This document shows, piece by piece, positions 1 to 12,757 of a stretch of DNA of 64,000 bases. Source of the DNA: Polysphondylium violaceum (Eukaryota > Evosea > Eumycetozoa > Dictyosteliales > Dictyosteliaceae); NCBI GenBank assembly GCA_000277445.1, contig AJWJ01000007.1, positions 51,831 to 115,830 on the forward strand, read 5' to 3'. The notes beneath the pieces are model-generated. The model was not told the origin of the DNA, did not search any database, and saw only the letters and a list, made by a program, of their open reading frames with translations. The first letter of the stretch is position 1. The number at the start of each line of letters is the position of its first letter. The translations under genes were made by a program, and so were the position numbers.

Positions 1-1218
1 ATCATAAAGAATCATTTTCGACAGCAAATCAAAGGCGGCACTCTTTTCATCCAAATTGATGTGTTTGGCCAACACGTTGGGATAGTTTTCACAATTGGCA
101 ATCTTTTTCCACTCGGGTAGATGTTTGATATCTGGCCACATCTCTAGCGAGGGTTTACCCAACACCCTCATAATCTTTTCCACCTGATCGTCTTGAAACA
201 GTGATGGCACCTTGGGATCCTTTTCCTTGCCTGGAAAGAGTGGTTTGGTGGTGATGAGCTCTGCAAATATACATCCTATGGCCCAAATGTCAACCGCTCT
301 TGTATAGTGTTTGGATCCCAACAAGAGCTCCGGTGAACGATACCATATGGTTACAACCACACCATTTTCATTCAAAGGTCTCAGCGGCGATTGGAATATA
401 CGAGCCAAACCAAAATCACCAATTTTTACAGTGCCCACCTCTTTACCCTCTCCCATAACCATAATATTACTTGGCTTCAAATCACGATGTATGACCCAAT
501 TGGTGTGTAGATAGTGTATGCCATTCAATACTTGCCATATCAAAGATTTCACTGTTACCTCTGAAAAATGTGAATTATTATCTCTATGATACTTTATGAT
601 TCCCTGTTGTTGTTTAATATTAATATACCACCATTATCATAACTATCATCATCAACTATTACTTACAAATAAATCAAACTCTGCATAATCAAAAACTAAA
701 TACAATAACTTTTCTTTGGGATTTAAACAAACATCTTGAAGTTTAATAATATTCTCATGTGATAATTCTTTTAATAACTAAATTTATATGAGTGTTCATG
801 ATTAGTTTACTACTGCTGATCATACTGATTCAATCAACAATAATCTACATACACCAATTTCTCTACAGGCTGTCAATGATAAACCTTCACCTTCTTTTGT
901 ACTACGAAACTTTTTAATTGCCACTTTATTGTTTGGTTTCTTTTTATCATCTGCTTTATAAACCATACCATAGGTACCTGATCCAACTTCATAACCAAAT
1001 GTATATTTCTCTTGAACATCTAATCTTTGATTCGATGTGAAAACAATGGGCGTATAGCTACCACTATTACCCCCACCACCGCCACCGCCACCACTGCCAC
1101 TATATTGGTTATATCCGCCACCTCCATGATGACCGCCACCACCAGCACCACTATTTCCACTATTCATATTCATATGATGGTGATGGTGATGTTGATGATG
1201 TGTATTATGTGTATTCAT
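1..1218 (-). CDS. cdk8: Cyclin-dependent kinase 8 (Mediator kinase module), 3' part cut by window edge
   Basis: Exons 1218-853, 777-667 and 603 to the edge; the C-terminus lies outside the window. The N-terminus is a His- and Gly-rich tail (about 60 residues), followed by the kinase domain with the glycine loop GSGTYG, the lysine in VAIKKF and the cyclin-binding helix SLTACREIG. That helix matches the S-x-S/T-ACRE helix of CDK8 and not PSTAIRE. Later parts read [26 protein letters not shown] and [10 protein letters not shown], which are all CDK8/19 signatures. Family knowledge: CDK8 with cyclin C phosphorylates RNA polymerase II and transcription factors as part of Mediator in the nucleus. 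The two introns are 75 and 63 nt, AT-rich, with GTATGT/GTAAGT donors and TAG/CAG acceptors, and both keep frame. Human CDK8 has DMG where this protein has DFG. Confident in the family and exon joins. Confidence 0.93.
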
Positions 1219-2133
1219 TTATCTATTTGTATACTATTTCTTTTTCCTATTCTACTACTATGATCCTATTCTCTTTAGCTAATGATCATTCAACCTACAT
1301 GTATATATCTAAACATAAATCTGAATTAAACAATTTTAAAATTTTTTCTAAAAAAAAAAAAAAAAAAAAACCAAGTTTGTGTGTATCTATTTGAAGGTTT
1401 GTGATCACAATTTTATTAAGATTGATGATGGTAAGATAATAGTTTTACAACAAATTTATTTAAATACTGTGAGGGAAGGAGGTGGTGTTGGTGTTGGTGT
1501 TGGTCGAGGACCAGAGAAGAGAACTCCACCAAAATTAAGACCTGGTTTTTTTGGTCCACTTGATTCATCTATAGATTTGAATTAATAAGTTTTAAGTAAA
1601 AACTAATCATTAAAAAAAAACTACATACTATGTCTAAGTGTTAACATTTTTTAAGAGTTTGATTATTATTATTACAAAAAAAGAATGTTTGTATCAATCT
1701 TTTTGGTGCCCATATACCTCAAAAAAAAAGTAAAAATTTTTATAAAAAAAAAGAGATATTTTGGGGAAAATATGAGAAATCTAGATATTTTGGGTAATTT
1801 TGTAGTACTAATTTTATTTCAAAAATAATATTGGGTAAAAGGAGATTGTAAATAATGATCATTATTTACCTCTTTTTTGTTTTTTTTTTTTTTGTTTTTA
1901 ATTTTACTATTTTTTTGAGGGATATAAAAAAAGAGAAATAAAATGGTAAACAATTATTATTATAAATGTTTTTGTATTTCTTTATATTTCTTTTTTTTCT
2001 TTTCTTTTTTTTTTTGTTTTTTTTATATATTCAGAGTATTGGTGAGATAAAGAGAGGAGGAGAGAGGAAAAATATAAATATATATTATATATCTATATAA
2101 TATGATATAATATTTATGTATATAGAGATATAT
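1219..2133. other. Spacer between cdk8 and the SH2 kinase, with an orphan ORF
   Basis: Mostly A/T homopolymers. An open frame on the plus strand (1379-1585) uses dictyostelid-preferred codons (GGT, CCA, GTT), is Gly/Pro-rich near its end and closes with TAA TAA, but it has no ATG. It could be a missed exon of a small gene or chance (see findings). Nothing else recognisable. Confidence 0.4.
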
Positions 2134-4079
2134 TTAATTAATATAACCAGAAAGTTGAGCTTTGTAAATGAGAGACAAGAATCTTGAACCTAAACATGGA
2201 GTATTGATACCCAAGGAACTTGCTTCACCGGTGATCAATTCCTTGACACTTAGATATTTACTATTGTTGACTTGGAATTTACCTTGTGGTCTGTGGATTC
2301 TTTGATGAGAGATACCGCCATTCTTGGACACTTTGGAGATGGTATAGGCACCAGATTCACTAGTAGAGAAACGAACTAAAAAGGTGCCCTCTGGTTTTTG
2401 ACGAAGTCTATTTTCACTCTCTGATGTGGAAATGTCACCGTGGAACCAAGCACACTCCATCAATTGTCTAATTTTATCTAAAATTTGAGCGCCATCTTCT
2501 TTTAAATTACCAAACCAGGCCAACACCTTGCCAAATTGCTCCATGCTGACGACCTCTTCTTCGTGAGGACCTTTTGGTGAACTGACGATAATTGATTTGA
2601 GACATTTAAAGTTGAGTTCAATGGTGGAACCATTGAGATTGGGTGAAAATTGCAAGAGATCAGACATGGAGGGAGTATTGGCGTTGGTGAGACCAACAAA
2701 GTTGGCAAATACATTGACAAAATCTTTCCAATTGACCTCGTCGACGTGTCTAAAGTGAGTTTTCCATAAAATGGCACCGTATTCATCGGGAATACAGAGT
2801 TCAATGATAATCTCTTCCAAGGCAGAAACAATACCATCAAAACCGGGTCTGTTGTCTGGATTTGGATCCCAACATCTTTGAATCAATGCTTTCAATGGCT
2901 TTGGACAATCTTCTGGAATATTGGGTCTGAGTTGTTTGTCACAAATGGCTGCAACAAATTTGAAAAAGTTGTCAAACTCTGGGAAGAGTTCTTGTCTAGT
3001 GTAAATTTGCCATAAGACTAAACCAAAACTATAAACATCTGCTTTTTCATTAAACATTTTACCTTGTAAAACTTCAGGTGCCATCCAAAGTGGTGTACCT
3101 TTGGCTCCTTCTTGCCCATCCTTTAAATTCTCTCCTCTTTGTTTAATTTGTGATAAACCAAAATCACAAACTTTAACTGTTAAATTTTGATCAACTAAAA
3201 GATTACTTGTCTATTATTATTGTTGTTTTTATATTAATATTTATGATGATAATCATTATTATTATTATTACTATTATTATTATTATTATTATGAACAACT
3301 TACTTTAAGATCTCTATGAATAAATACTGGATTAGAACTATGTAACCAAAGTACACCTAAAGCAGCATCTTTGGCCATTCTCATTCTAATTACTAATGGA
3401 AGTTTAACTTGTGGATCTAATAATAAGGTTTCAAGATTACCTTTCATTAATTCTGTACAGATCATAAGTTTACCTGGTGTAGAAGTACAAGCTCTTTTGA
3501 TATGATATTTTAAAATTAATAATCATACATCTAAAAATAAAATGATTTCATATGATATTTCTTACCCTAAAAATAAAACAATATTTGGATGGAAAATTTT
3601 ACTCATAATAGCAACTTCTTTTCTAAAATCTTTTAAAGTTTTTTCATCAACTTGTTTCAACATAACCTTGACTATAGGGAGTAACAAACAAACGATTAAT
3701 AACCTATATAACCATAACCTAAATAATGATAAAGATAATAATAGTAAATCTTACCAGCTACATCCTTTTGTCTACATCTTCCTTTGTAAACAGTACCAAA
3801 ACTACCATCACCTAATAAAGCCTCAGTTGTAATTTCATTTTCAGAAATTTCGGGTGGACCTAAAATATCAGATGCTTGTTGTAAGCTCTATTGTTTTATA
3901 TATATATATATATATATATGTATTAGTTGAAATGTTTTCATTACAAATCTTGATCATAGCAGTAAATCTTTGCTACTACTACCACTTGCTACGATAGTGC
4001 TGTTATCCTGTATAAAGGTATTGATGCTTACTTGTTGATATTGTTGAACATATACATCCTTCTTTCTATTTGTATTCAT
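2134..4079 (-). CDS. SH2-domain protein kinase of the Dictyostelium Shk family
   Basis: Five exons (4079-4032, 3887-3755, 3671-3566, 3493-3304, 3210-2134) give 517 residues. Kinase domain about residues 38-300: glycine loop GDGSFG, VAVK (Lys62), HRDLK, DFG, and GTPLWMAPE in the activation segment. After a spacer comes a C-terminal SH2 domain with the WFHGDIS start and the phosphotyrosine pocket FLVRFS. Kinase followed by SH2 is the order of the amoebozoan Shk proteins, which are dual-specificity kinases related to the TKL group and not to Src. D. discoideum ShkA, the best known, restrains chemotactic PI3K signalling. The length is close to ShkA and ShkC (about 500-530 aa), but I cannot choose between paralogues, so no symbol is given. 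The first exon codes only 16 residues. A TA dinucleotide run lies in intron 1. Confidence 0.93.
3897..3919. repeat. TA dinucleotide run in intron 1 of the SH2 kinase
   Basis: About 11 TA units just upstream (in gene direction) of the branch/acceptor region. Likely length-polymorphic; no function inferred. Confidence 0.8.
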
Positions 4080-4803
4080 TTTATTACTGTTATATTCTAT
4101 AATTACTGGTACTATCTGTTGTTGTTGCTTGTATTGTTATAAATAAATAAATATCGCCTCTAAATAAAAAAAGAAAACAGACACAATATATAAATGGGAA
4201 AAAGTTTAAAATGAGGATTGGTTGTGGTTGTTGAACAAAACTATATACACAAAACTAAAGTTAAAAGTGACGTCGATTGTTTTTATCAAATTACACACAC
4301 AGTTTCTACTACTACTACTACTACTAGGAGGAGAAGGTAATCGTGCACTACTAAAAAGAATTACACCAATGATCAAAACTAAAGATACACCTTTATATCT
4401 ATATTTGCTTATAAATAAAAGGAATTGATAAATCAATTGATTGATGAAAAAAAGTACACTGTGGTTGTTTTTATAAAGAAAAAAAAAATCTTCTCAGTGT
4501 GAGCCCACACATTCAATTTTTTAAAAAATTTTAGAAAAAAAAAAAAAAATTTTGAAAAAAAAAACTTATCACAAATCAAGTCACTCACAGTGTGATATTT
4601 CACACGCGCTAGGGGGTTGGGGGTGCCGGTCCGAATCTTCAAATTTAAAAGAAAATTAAAAAAAATTGAAAAGAAAAAACTTTTGAAAAAGTAAAAGTTA
4701 AAAATAGAGTACAGTAAACGGTGTTTAGGTTAGAGTGGATATGTGGGGTGTATGCAGAGAGAGATAAGATATGTACACATCCACGCACACCGATCAATAT
4801 TTA
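4080..4803. other. Spacer between hydrolase 3' end and SH2 kinase start
   Basis: Presumed promoter of the leftward SH2 kinase plus 3' flank of the hydrolase. Contains a CTA trinucleotide run near 4305-4325, A/T homopolymers and a G-rich patch near 4611-4630. Short open frames here are low-complexity and look like chance. Confidence 0.5.
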
Positions 4804-5734
4804 TTATTGTTGATTCAAATGTTGAGCATGGAATTCGATGTGATCTTTGATAAAAGTGGAGATAAAGAAATAGTTGTGGTTGTAGCCCTCTTGCTTTCTG
4901 AGACTGAGAGCAAGATGCTGGGGATTGGCTTCGCAGGCATCTTGGAGTGTTTGGGGCTTTAATTGTTCTTCCAAGAAATTATCTTCGGTGCCTTGGTCGA
5001 CCAAGATATCGATATGGGAGCCCTTGTAGTTTCTTGCCAAGATGGAGGGATCATATTGTTCCCACTTTGATTTATCATCTGTGCCCAAATAGTTTGAAAA
5101 GTTTTTCAAACCCCACTGACAATCGACTGGATTGGAAATGGGTGCAAAAGCAGACACTGATTGATATTTACCAGGATTTCTAAGAGCAATTACAAGGGCA
5201 CCCATTCCACCCATAGAGTGTCCAAAAATAGACCATTTGTTGACATTTACAGAGAATTGTTTATTGACAATATTGTACAATTCCTCAGAGATATAAGAGT
5301 ACATATTATAGTTTTTACACCACTTTTCAGTTGTAGCATCCACATAAAATCCTGCCCCTGTTCCAAAATCCCAAGAATCATCTTCACCTTCGATTTTACA
5401 TCCTCCTATTTAATACATAGATACGAGGTGTTAATATCATATATGACATTGCTGAATACCATGTTTAAAACTTACTTGGACTAGTATCAGGACAAACTAA
5501 AAACAAGTTGTTCTTATAAGCATACTCTATAGCACCAGCTTTAGTGATAAAGTTTTCATCATTACATGTTAATCCAGATAAAAATAAAAGAACAGCTGGT
5601 TTACTGGTAGCAGCGGGTGGTTCGAACACATGAAACTTCATTTCACATGCACAACATTCTGAATAGTGACTATATCTTTTAACAAGTCCTCCAAAACATT
5701 TCGATGTACTTAATAAATTAACTGTAGATGTCAT
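4804..5734 (-). CDS. S-formylglutathione hydrolase (esterase D family)
   Basis: Two exons (5734-5476 and 5405-4804) give 286 residues, against 282 in human esterase D. The intron falls between CPDTSP and RGC and restores the family string PDTSPRGC. The alpha/beta-hydrolase triad is visible: nucleophile Ser in GHSMGG, Asp in DQGTEDNF and His in GYNHNYFF. Other family strings are [23 protein letters not shown] and [10 protein letters not shown]. Family knowledge: it hydrolyses S-formylglutathione to formate and glutathione, the last step of glutathione-dependent formaldehyde detoxification in the cytosol. An open frame continues upstream of the chosen ATG, but it is a Phe/Ser run from GAAAAT repeats, so it is treated as 5' UTR. 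Head-to-head with SMG9. Confidence 0.95.
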
Positions 5735-5839
5735 TATATGATTATTATGTGTGTGGAAAAAAAATGAAAATGAAAATGAAAATGAAAAAAAAAAATGAAA
5801 ACTTCCCAACTACACAAACACATCACACACACACAGACA
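5735..5839. promoter_or_regulatory. Short bidirectional promoter between the hydrolase and SMG9
   Basis: Only 105 bp separate the two divergent start codons, so both promoters must lie here or overlap the 5' coding ends. The segment has a GAAAAT run, a poly-A tract and a CA run, typical of dictyostelid start regions. Confidence 0.6.
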
Positions 5840-7403
5840 ATGAGTAATAGCAACTCATCAAAGTCTAAAAAAGAGAATGATCATTCTACAAATACCTCTC
5901 CCCTAAAGGTTTTATCTAAAAAGAGTAATCTTAGCAGTAGTAGTAGTAGTACGAGTGGTAGTAGTGCGAGTAATGTATCTAGTATTTTATCTAGTCAGCC
6001 ACAACCACAACCACAACAAATAGAGCAATCACAGTATAATAGGACAACATCTACCACAACAACCACAACAACTACTACGACTACAACAAATAATTTAAAT
6101 AATATACAATCATATAGTTCAGTAAAATTAATGGAGTTGAATAAAGCTTACAAGTTAACGTTGAATATAGATCAATTATCTAAATTTATTTACCAAGATA
6201 ATTCAAATTTTATAGTGGTCGGTATACTTGGATCACAATCAGTAGGGAAATCAACCATTTTATCATCACTTGTAAATCACTCAAACATCAACAACAACAC
6301 CAATGTGTTTGAAATTCAAACTGAAAACAACTTTTCTATTGGTGAACATCAAACCATTGGTGTCGATGTGTTTGTCTCGCCCAATGATAGAATCATATAT
6401 ATAGACACACAACCACTCGAGAGTATATCGATCGTTTGCGAAATGATTGAAAAGAATCTAACGCTACCCAAGGTATACAACTCGGTCGAGCAGTACTATT
6501 ATTTTCAATCACTGAAAATGATTGTGTTTTTATTGTCTATTTGTAATATAGTATTGGTGGTCCAGGAGAGCAAGTCTTTGGATTTGCCTATATGTAAATT
6601 AATTCGAACCGCCTTAATGATCCTCAAGAATAGAATACCTGATATTTTGTCCTCATCATCTACAACATCCTCATCCTCTTTGTCTTCATCCTCTTTGCCG
6701 TCCTCCTCAACTCTTCCCACCACCACAACACCATCCTCATCGTCATCATCCACACCATCATCCTCATCCACGACCAACACTAGTACGCCAAACTCGAATC
6801 CCGAGTTGGACACGACTGAATACTTTGCAAAACTCGGTATGTGTATATCTATATCTATACTCTGACATATATCAACAAAGACACATCCACATCCACAAAC
6901 ACTAACTCTTACATTGATCATCATATCCATCATCTCCAGTATTTTTATTCAACAAGTTATCGGAAATAGATTACGAAAATCCAGTATCGTTGGATAGATC
7001 ATTGTCAACATTGTTTACCAATCCCAAGGATCTTTATCTTTACTATATTGAAAAAGTAAAAGAAAACAACAGGATTCCCAACAACAGTGTCGACGACCAT
7101 GGCGTCACAGATCACAACTATCAACAACAACAACACAACTCATTTGCCTACGACATTATCAACCAAACCAAATTTGATTATTTTTTTATACCCGATAAAT
7201 TTATTCAACAAAACCAAGACACCTACAAGCAGTCGATTGATAACATTTACAAACACATTTTATCTGAAAAACGATCAACATCCTTTCAAATCACCGAATC
7301 CATCTGGCAAAAACAAATTAAATTGATTTGGGCCTTTATCAAAGACAATGACATTATTGAAGCATATAACAAACAATTGAGTAAAACAAAATTTAGTCAA
7401 TAA
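5840..7403 (+). CDS. smg9: SMG9, nonsense-mediated mRNA decay factor
   Basis: Two exons (5840-6836, 6940-7403) give 486 residues. After a Ser/Gln/Thr-rich N-terminus comes a G-fold domain: P-loop GILGSQSVGKST, then TIGVDVF and IIYIDTQPLES. The reading IDTQP, followed by a helix with QSLKMIVFLLSICNIVLVVQ, matches SMG9 (human has LDTQP and VCHVVIVVQ). Family knowledge: SMG9 pairs with SMG8 to bind and restrain the SMG1 kinase that phosphorylates UPF1. A Ser/Thr/Pro-rich insert of roughly 50 residues sits inside the domain. The chosen ATG follows a CA run; an in-frame ATG at 5795 would add 15 low-complexity residues and has the AAAAATG context common in dictyostelids, so it cannot be excluded. 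It ends 80 bp from the convergent YakA gene. Confidence 0.9.
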
Positions 7404-7483
7404 ATAATAATAATTATAATTTAATATTAATAAACATTTGTTTAAAATTAATTTATATGTATAATCAATGAAAATATATTTAT

Positions 7484-8965
7484 TCAATGAGGTGGTGGCG
7501 ATGATTGATCTTTATCTCTATAACTTCCAATAAAAACTTTACGACTATTATTATTATTATTATTATTATTACTACTATTGTTTTGATTATTATTATTATT
7601 ATTATTATTATTTTGGTTATTATTTTGATTATTATTATTAAATACTTGATTCATTTGATTTTGATGTTTTAATCTATCTTCTGAAGATAGTTTTAATGGA
7701 TTTATATCATTGTCATTATTCTTTAATGAATTTATCGATGGTGATTTAATATTTTGATTATTGTTGAAATTATTATTGGGATAATATTGTTGTTGATTAC
7801 TATTATTATTATTATTATTATTATATTTTGTACTTCTTTGAATATCATCAGATGATAATTTCAATGGATTTGTATTTAAATCATGAGAAGAGAAATCGTT
7901 GTAATTTGTTTTTGATGGTGTTGGAGGTGATTTCATATTTTGTGGTTGTTGACCATATCTCTGATTTGGTGGTGAAATCCTAGAAAATGCATCATTTCTT
8001 GGTCTATTTTTAATGGGTTGTTTATTGCTAGAAAAAGAACCAGGAGGTGAGTTTTGAATAAATTGATTTTGTGTTGGTTGTTGTTGTTGCTGTTGAATTG
8101 GTTGAAACTTTGAAGGAGCACTATTGGAAAAAGGTTGAGAGGATGATAATAAATTATTATTACTGTGTATATTGGATGAAGATGATTGTTGATATTGTTG
8201 TGGTTGTTGGTGTGGTTGATGATGTTGTAGTGGTTGTTGATAATTTGAATAAAATGTAGATTTTCCAGGAGGAGAATTCTTGTTTATATAATTTGATTTA
8301 GGGGGTGATTGGAATATATTAGAATTGTTGTTATTCATATTATTACTGTTACTGCTACTATTGCTATTTTGTCGAAAGTCTGTAAAAGGACTAAGCCCCA
8401 ACAAAGTGTCTTCATATTGAGTGCCATGATCACCTTGGATCGAAAAATGTGGTATTCCATAAGATGGTTTTTGTTGTTGTTGCTGTTGTTGGTAATAGAG
8501 CTTTTGTTGTTGATGTTGATGTTGTTGGTGGTGTTGGTGTTGTTGTTCATTGAAATGTAAATTATTGAAATTTGAATTAACATCTTCGATAAACTGTTGC
8601 TGTTGATTGTTCTTAAAAGGATGAGTTGGAAATGGTGGTACTACTCCCTTGATATTTGAGGATGTTGAAGAGAGTTGAGGTGTTAGATTTTGAATATTAC
8701 TATTAGTGCTATTGATATTATTGTTTGCAGGCGATGGTAATTGGTCAAAGGCAAACAATAGTTCTTCAGAAGGTGACGGATCCCAATTTAGTGAACTGTC
8801 GGACATAAGAACTGGACTCATTGGATCTTGAGATGATATCATTTGAGGTGTCAAATTATAAGGTGATTGAGGAATTGGTGGTGATAGATGAGAAGGTGGT
8901 GAGTCCATTTGAAATTGTTGTTGTTGTTGTTTTTGTTGTTGAACTTTTTGGTATTCATTGAAATA

Positions 8966-8996
<31 letters not shown>

Positions 8997-11900
8997 TGCT
9001 GTTGCTGTTGAATTTGTTGTTGTTGATATTGCTCTCCATAGCTATGCGATCTAAATCTATTTGGACCACTCCAATGATCTAGATGCATTCTTGGAACAAA
9101 AAGTGGTGGCGGTGGTGGACCAGTGCTATTGTTGTTGTTGTTATTATTATTGTTAAAATTGTTATTATATTGCATATAATCTGATGGAAAACCAGATTGT
9201 GATCTCTTTCTTTGAGGTGAATTGTTTGGATACATTGGTGGCTTCATAATGTTATCATTGTAGGGATTATTGAAATCCACGTATTGTTGCTGTTGTTGAT
9301 AATTGATTGGCAACTCCATACCCTCTGAACTTGATAAACTATGATCATTGAAACCCAATGCATCACTTTTACTTCTACCTCTTCTATTGTTGTTAAACAC
9401 ATTACTACCACTTGTACTTAAAATACTATTACTGTTGTTGTTATTATATGATTGTTTATCAGATCCAAAAGAGGAGCCATAATAATTGGAGGAAGAAAAA
9501 TAGGGTGAATAGGGTATTTGTGCACCAAATATTGATGGACTTTGACCTAAAGGTAAATGTGATAATGATGCTGAATTTGAAAATGAATTTGGAAATATAC
9601 TTCGAGGGGAATATGATTCTCCCAATTTAAATTCATTTGGATTCGTATTGTTATTATTATTGCTAGACCCAGATGGAAAGTTTTTAAAAGGTGGTATATT
9701 GTGTTTTTTAGTTGGCCCACCATTACTACTTGATAAAATTGGTGTATTTGAATTACTGTTGCTATGATATTGTTGTTGTTGTTGTATATTGCTATTATGA
9801 TTTTGATATTGTGGTATATTATTGTTGTTTATATGATTACTACTATTGCTATTAATATATATATTGCTTGGTATTGATTGAGGAGCAGAATGAATAAAAT
9901 GTCTACGTTTACTAGGATCGGGGATATATGGACCTACATAAGGTTCACCTGTAATAAAAGGATGTTCCTTGGCTTGAGCAGGAGTCCATCTTTGATTGGG
10001 ATCCAATTGTAATAATCCATTTATAAAATCTGTAAATATAATTCTATTTTGCTTTTCTTTTTCAATATCACTTTGATTCATATTCTTTTTAAATCCATAG
10101 TTTTGAATAATCTCTGGTAAAGTTTTATAATTAAAATATTTTTTTGATGGTACCAATGTTGATTTTGTTTCCTATTTAAATTTAATAATATTATTAATAA
10201 TCCTGCTCCATCTATCGATAAATCTTAATCTCTATATCTATATTTCTAAAGATATATCTATATATCTAAATCTTACTCTTTGAAACTCTTCTTCAGATTT
10301 TAAATTATAAATTGGTTGGCCATCACTATCAAAATTTCTATTAAAATATTTCATTGAATGTTTTCCTCTTTGTAATAAATCATGATTAAAGACACCAAAC
10401 ATTTCAACGATTCGACTGATTTGATTATACTCTGAATTTCCAGGAAACAAGGGTAAACCTAAAAATAATTCAGCAGAAATACATCCCAATGACCACATAT
10501 CTATTGATGAACAATAATGTGTACCAATTAAAACTTCTGGCGATCTGTAATGTCTTGATTGAATGTATGAATATATAGTTTGATTTTCAAAACAAGCTGA
10601 TCCAAAATCTATAATTTTAATTGCTGGTGAATTAACACTAAAATATAAATGAATGAATATGTTAGTTTACCGCTACTACTACCAATCTATAGATAGATTA
10701 TAAATACTTTTGTAATAAAATATTCTCTGGTTTAAGATCACAATGTATAATATTTGCATTTGACAATACAACCAAAGCATCAAGGATTTGAATTAAAAAC
10801 ACTTTGATTAGATTTGTAGATAATCCTCTAAACATATTTTGTTTAATAAGTTCGTATAAATTTGCACTGAGTAATTCGAATACAATGCATAAATGTCTTT
10901 TATGAATAAATGAATCTAATAATCTAAGTATATGTGATTTATCTTCTGGATCAAATTGAACATTCAACTATTATGTGTGTATGTATATATGTATTAGTAA
11001 TCTATATATCTACAATACTACTATCCATATTATTATTATTATTAATAACTATATACCATTTTTAAAGTATTAATCTCCAATTGACCTTGTTGAAAATACG
11101 CAGGTTTGTTTTTCAATATCTTTATAGCAACCAATTCATCGGTATCACAGTTTTTACACTTTACTACTTGACCAAATGTACCTTGACCTAGTGAATCCAA
11201 TACCTTGTATCTTTGACCATTGACTGATCCAATGATATCATTAACATAAACAATGTAATCAGCATTTGCATTGTCACACTGTTCATTTGAAATTGGTTCT
11301 GCTGGATGTGTAAGTACTCTTCGAGGATTCAAAGATGATATATAATTGAAATCTTGATTACACTTTTTATAAAATCTAAGTAAATTCTTTGTTAAACTTT
11401 CTATTGTCTATAGAGTATGTATGTTATAGTATTAGTATTCTGATATGTGATAATAGTAGTACTACTATATTAAACACATACCCCTTTATGTCGTACATCA
11501 TTTAATTCAATGGTTGTACTATTATCTGTAGTATTGTTGTTGTTATTTGAATAAAATGAAAAAGAGTAATCATGTAAAACTGCTTTATGCTTTCCACCTC
11601 CGATACTTTGATTTCTTTTATGAGATTTTGAAATATCTTGTTTGGGTTTCTGTGATTGTGGCTGTTGTTCTAGTTGTTGTTGCTGCTGCTCTTGTTGCTG
11701 TGATTGTTGTTGTTGTTGTTGTTGTTGTTGTAAACTAATATCTATTTGTTTATCTTGATGTTTATGTTCAATACAAAGTGCTGACTCTTTGTCTTCTTTA
11801 ATAGTAGCGGTCATAGACGTAGGAGTAGGAGTTGTATTATCACTATTACCACTATTGCCGCTTCCACTAATGTTATTGTTGTTGCTATTGATTTCACTAC

Positions 11901-12174
11901 TATTCATATCACTACTACATCCACCACTGTGATTGATGCCACTGGTGTTGCTGCCATCCATTATATTGACCGACGAGTAACTCATGGATGTTGCCGTTGT
12001 TGTGGTATTGTTGTTATTGTTGCTATTGTTGCTATTGTTACTATTGTTGCCAAGAAAGGCGGCCGAATCACTCAGACCAGATTGCTGCACCGCCGATAGT
12101 AAAGTTGCTGTTGCTGTTGGCGAATCAATATCGACACCTACACCACCATCCATTTGGGTGGATGATGTTGTCAT
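7484..12174 (-). CDS. yakA: YakA, DYRK/Yak1-family protein kinase
   Basis: Five exons (12174-11482, 11407-11057, 10967-10708, 10637-10277, 10171-7484) give 1450 residues; D. discoideum YakA is 1458. N-terminal Ser/Thr/Asn/Gln-rich part about 1-230, kinase about 283-612, then roughly 840 residues rich in Gln, Asn, Pro and Ser. Kinase motifs: GQGTFGQVVKC, VAIKILKN, HCDLKPEN (Yak1-type HCD in place of HRD), DFGSACFENQ, and the DYRK activation loop YSYIQSRHYRSPE, whose second tyrosine is the autophosphorylation site in this family. Family knowledge: YakA drives the growth-to-development switch on starvation by lowering PufA and so raising PKA catalytic subunit. The stop codon is TGA. The reading frame is unbroken through the repeat-rich tail. 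Confidence 0.95.
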
Positions 12175-12757
12175 CTAATGTCTTTGTTCCTAGTATGTTT
12201 TTTTTTTTTTTTTTGTCTTTCTCTAAACACAACCCTCGGAGCGGGAGAGTGTTGTATTGGGGTGCGCTGCGTGTGCTATGTGTTGGTCGTCACTGATACA
12301 AATAACAACAACAACTAGTATGTATGTGTCTGTGTGAGTATGTGTGCTGTGCTGTGCGCAAATGATTTGATTTGGTAATAAAAACCTGTTTCCTCTTTTG
12401 AACAAACGACTGGGTATGTAACAAATATATGAGTGTGTGTGTTGAAAAAAAAATTAAAAAAAAAAAAAATTTTAATTAAAATTTTTGAACCACCATCTTG
12501 GTGTGGGCATTGTAAGAGGGTGAAAATGAAATTTAGGAAAAAAAAATAAAAAAAATTAAAAAAAGTATGGACCTGATAATCACGCAATCTACAAAGTAGA
12601 GATCCAATTGGAGAGAGAGTAAAAAAAGCAAAAAGAAAAAAAAGATATTTGTGTGATTGATTTAGAAGGAAGTGAGAAAAAAAACATCCTTTTATTTTGT
12701 TTTTTTTTTCAAAAGTGAAACTTTCTGTTTTTGGACATGGACTTTGGTGTTGGCCAT
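12175..12757. other. Spacer upstream of yakA
   Basis: The plus strand is G/T-rich (runs such as GTGTGTCTGTGTGAG near 12325), which is C/A-rich in the direction of yakA transcription; A/T homopolymers otherwise. Probably the yakA promoter and leader. No RNA gene seen. Confidence 0.45.

Noticed and set aside
4600-4640. tRNA-like T-loop (GGTCCGAATC) near 4630
   Set aside because: No acceptor stem, A box or anticodon arm around it on either strand.
7484-12174. Assignment of the DYRK kinase to DYRK1/2 or HIPK instead of YakA
   Set aside because: HCDLKPEN, YSYIQSRHYRSPE, the Gln/Asn tail and a length of 1450 against 1458 fit YakA better.
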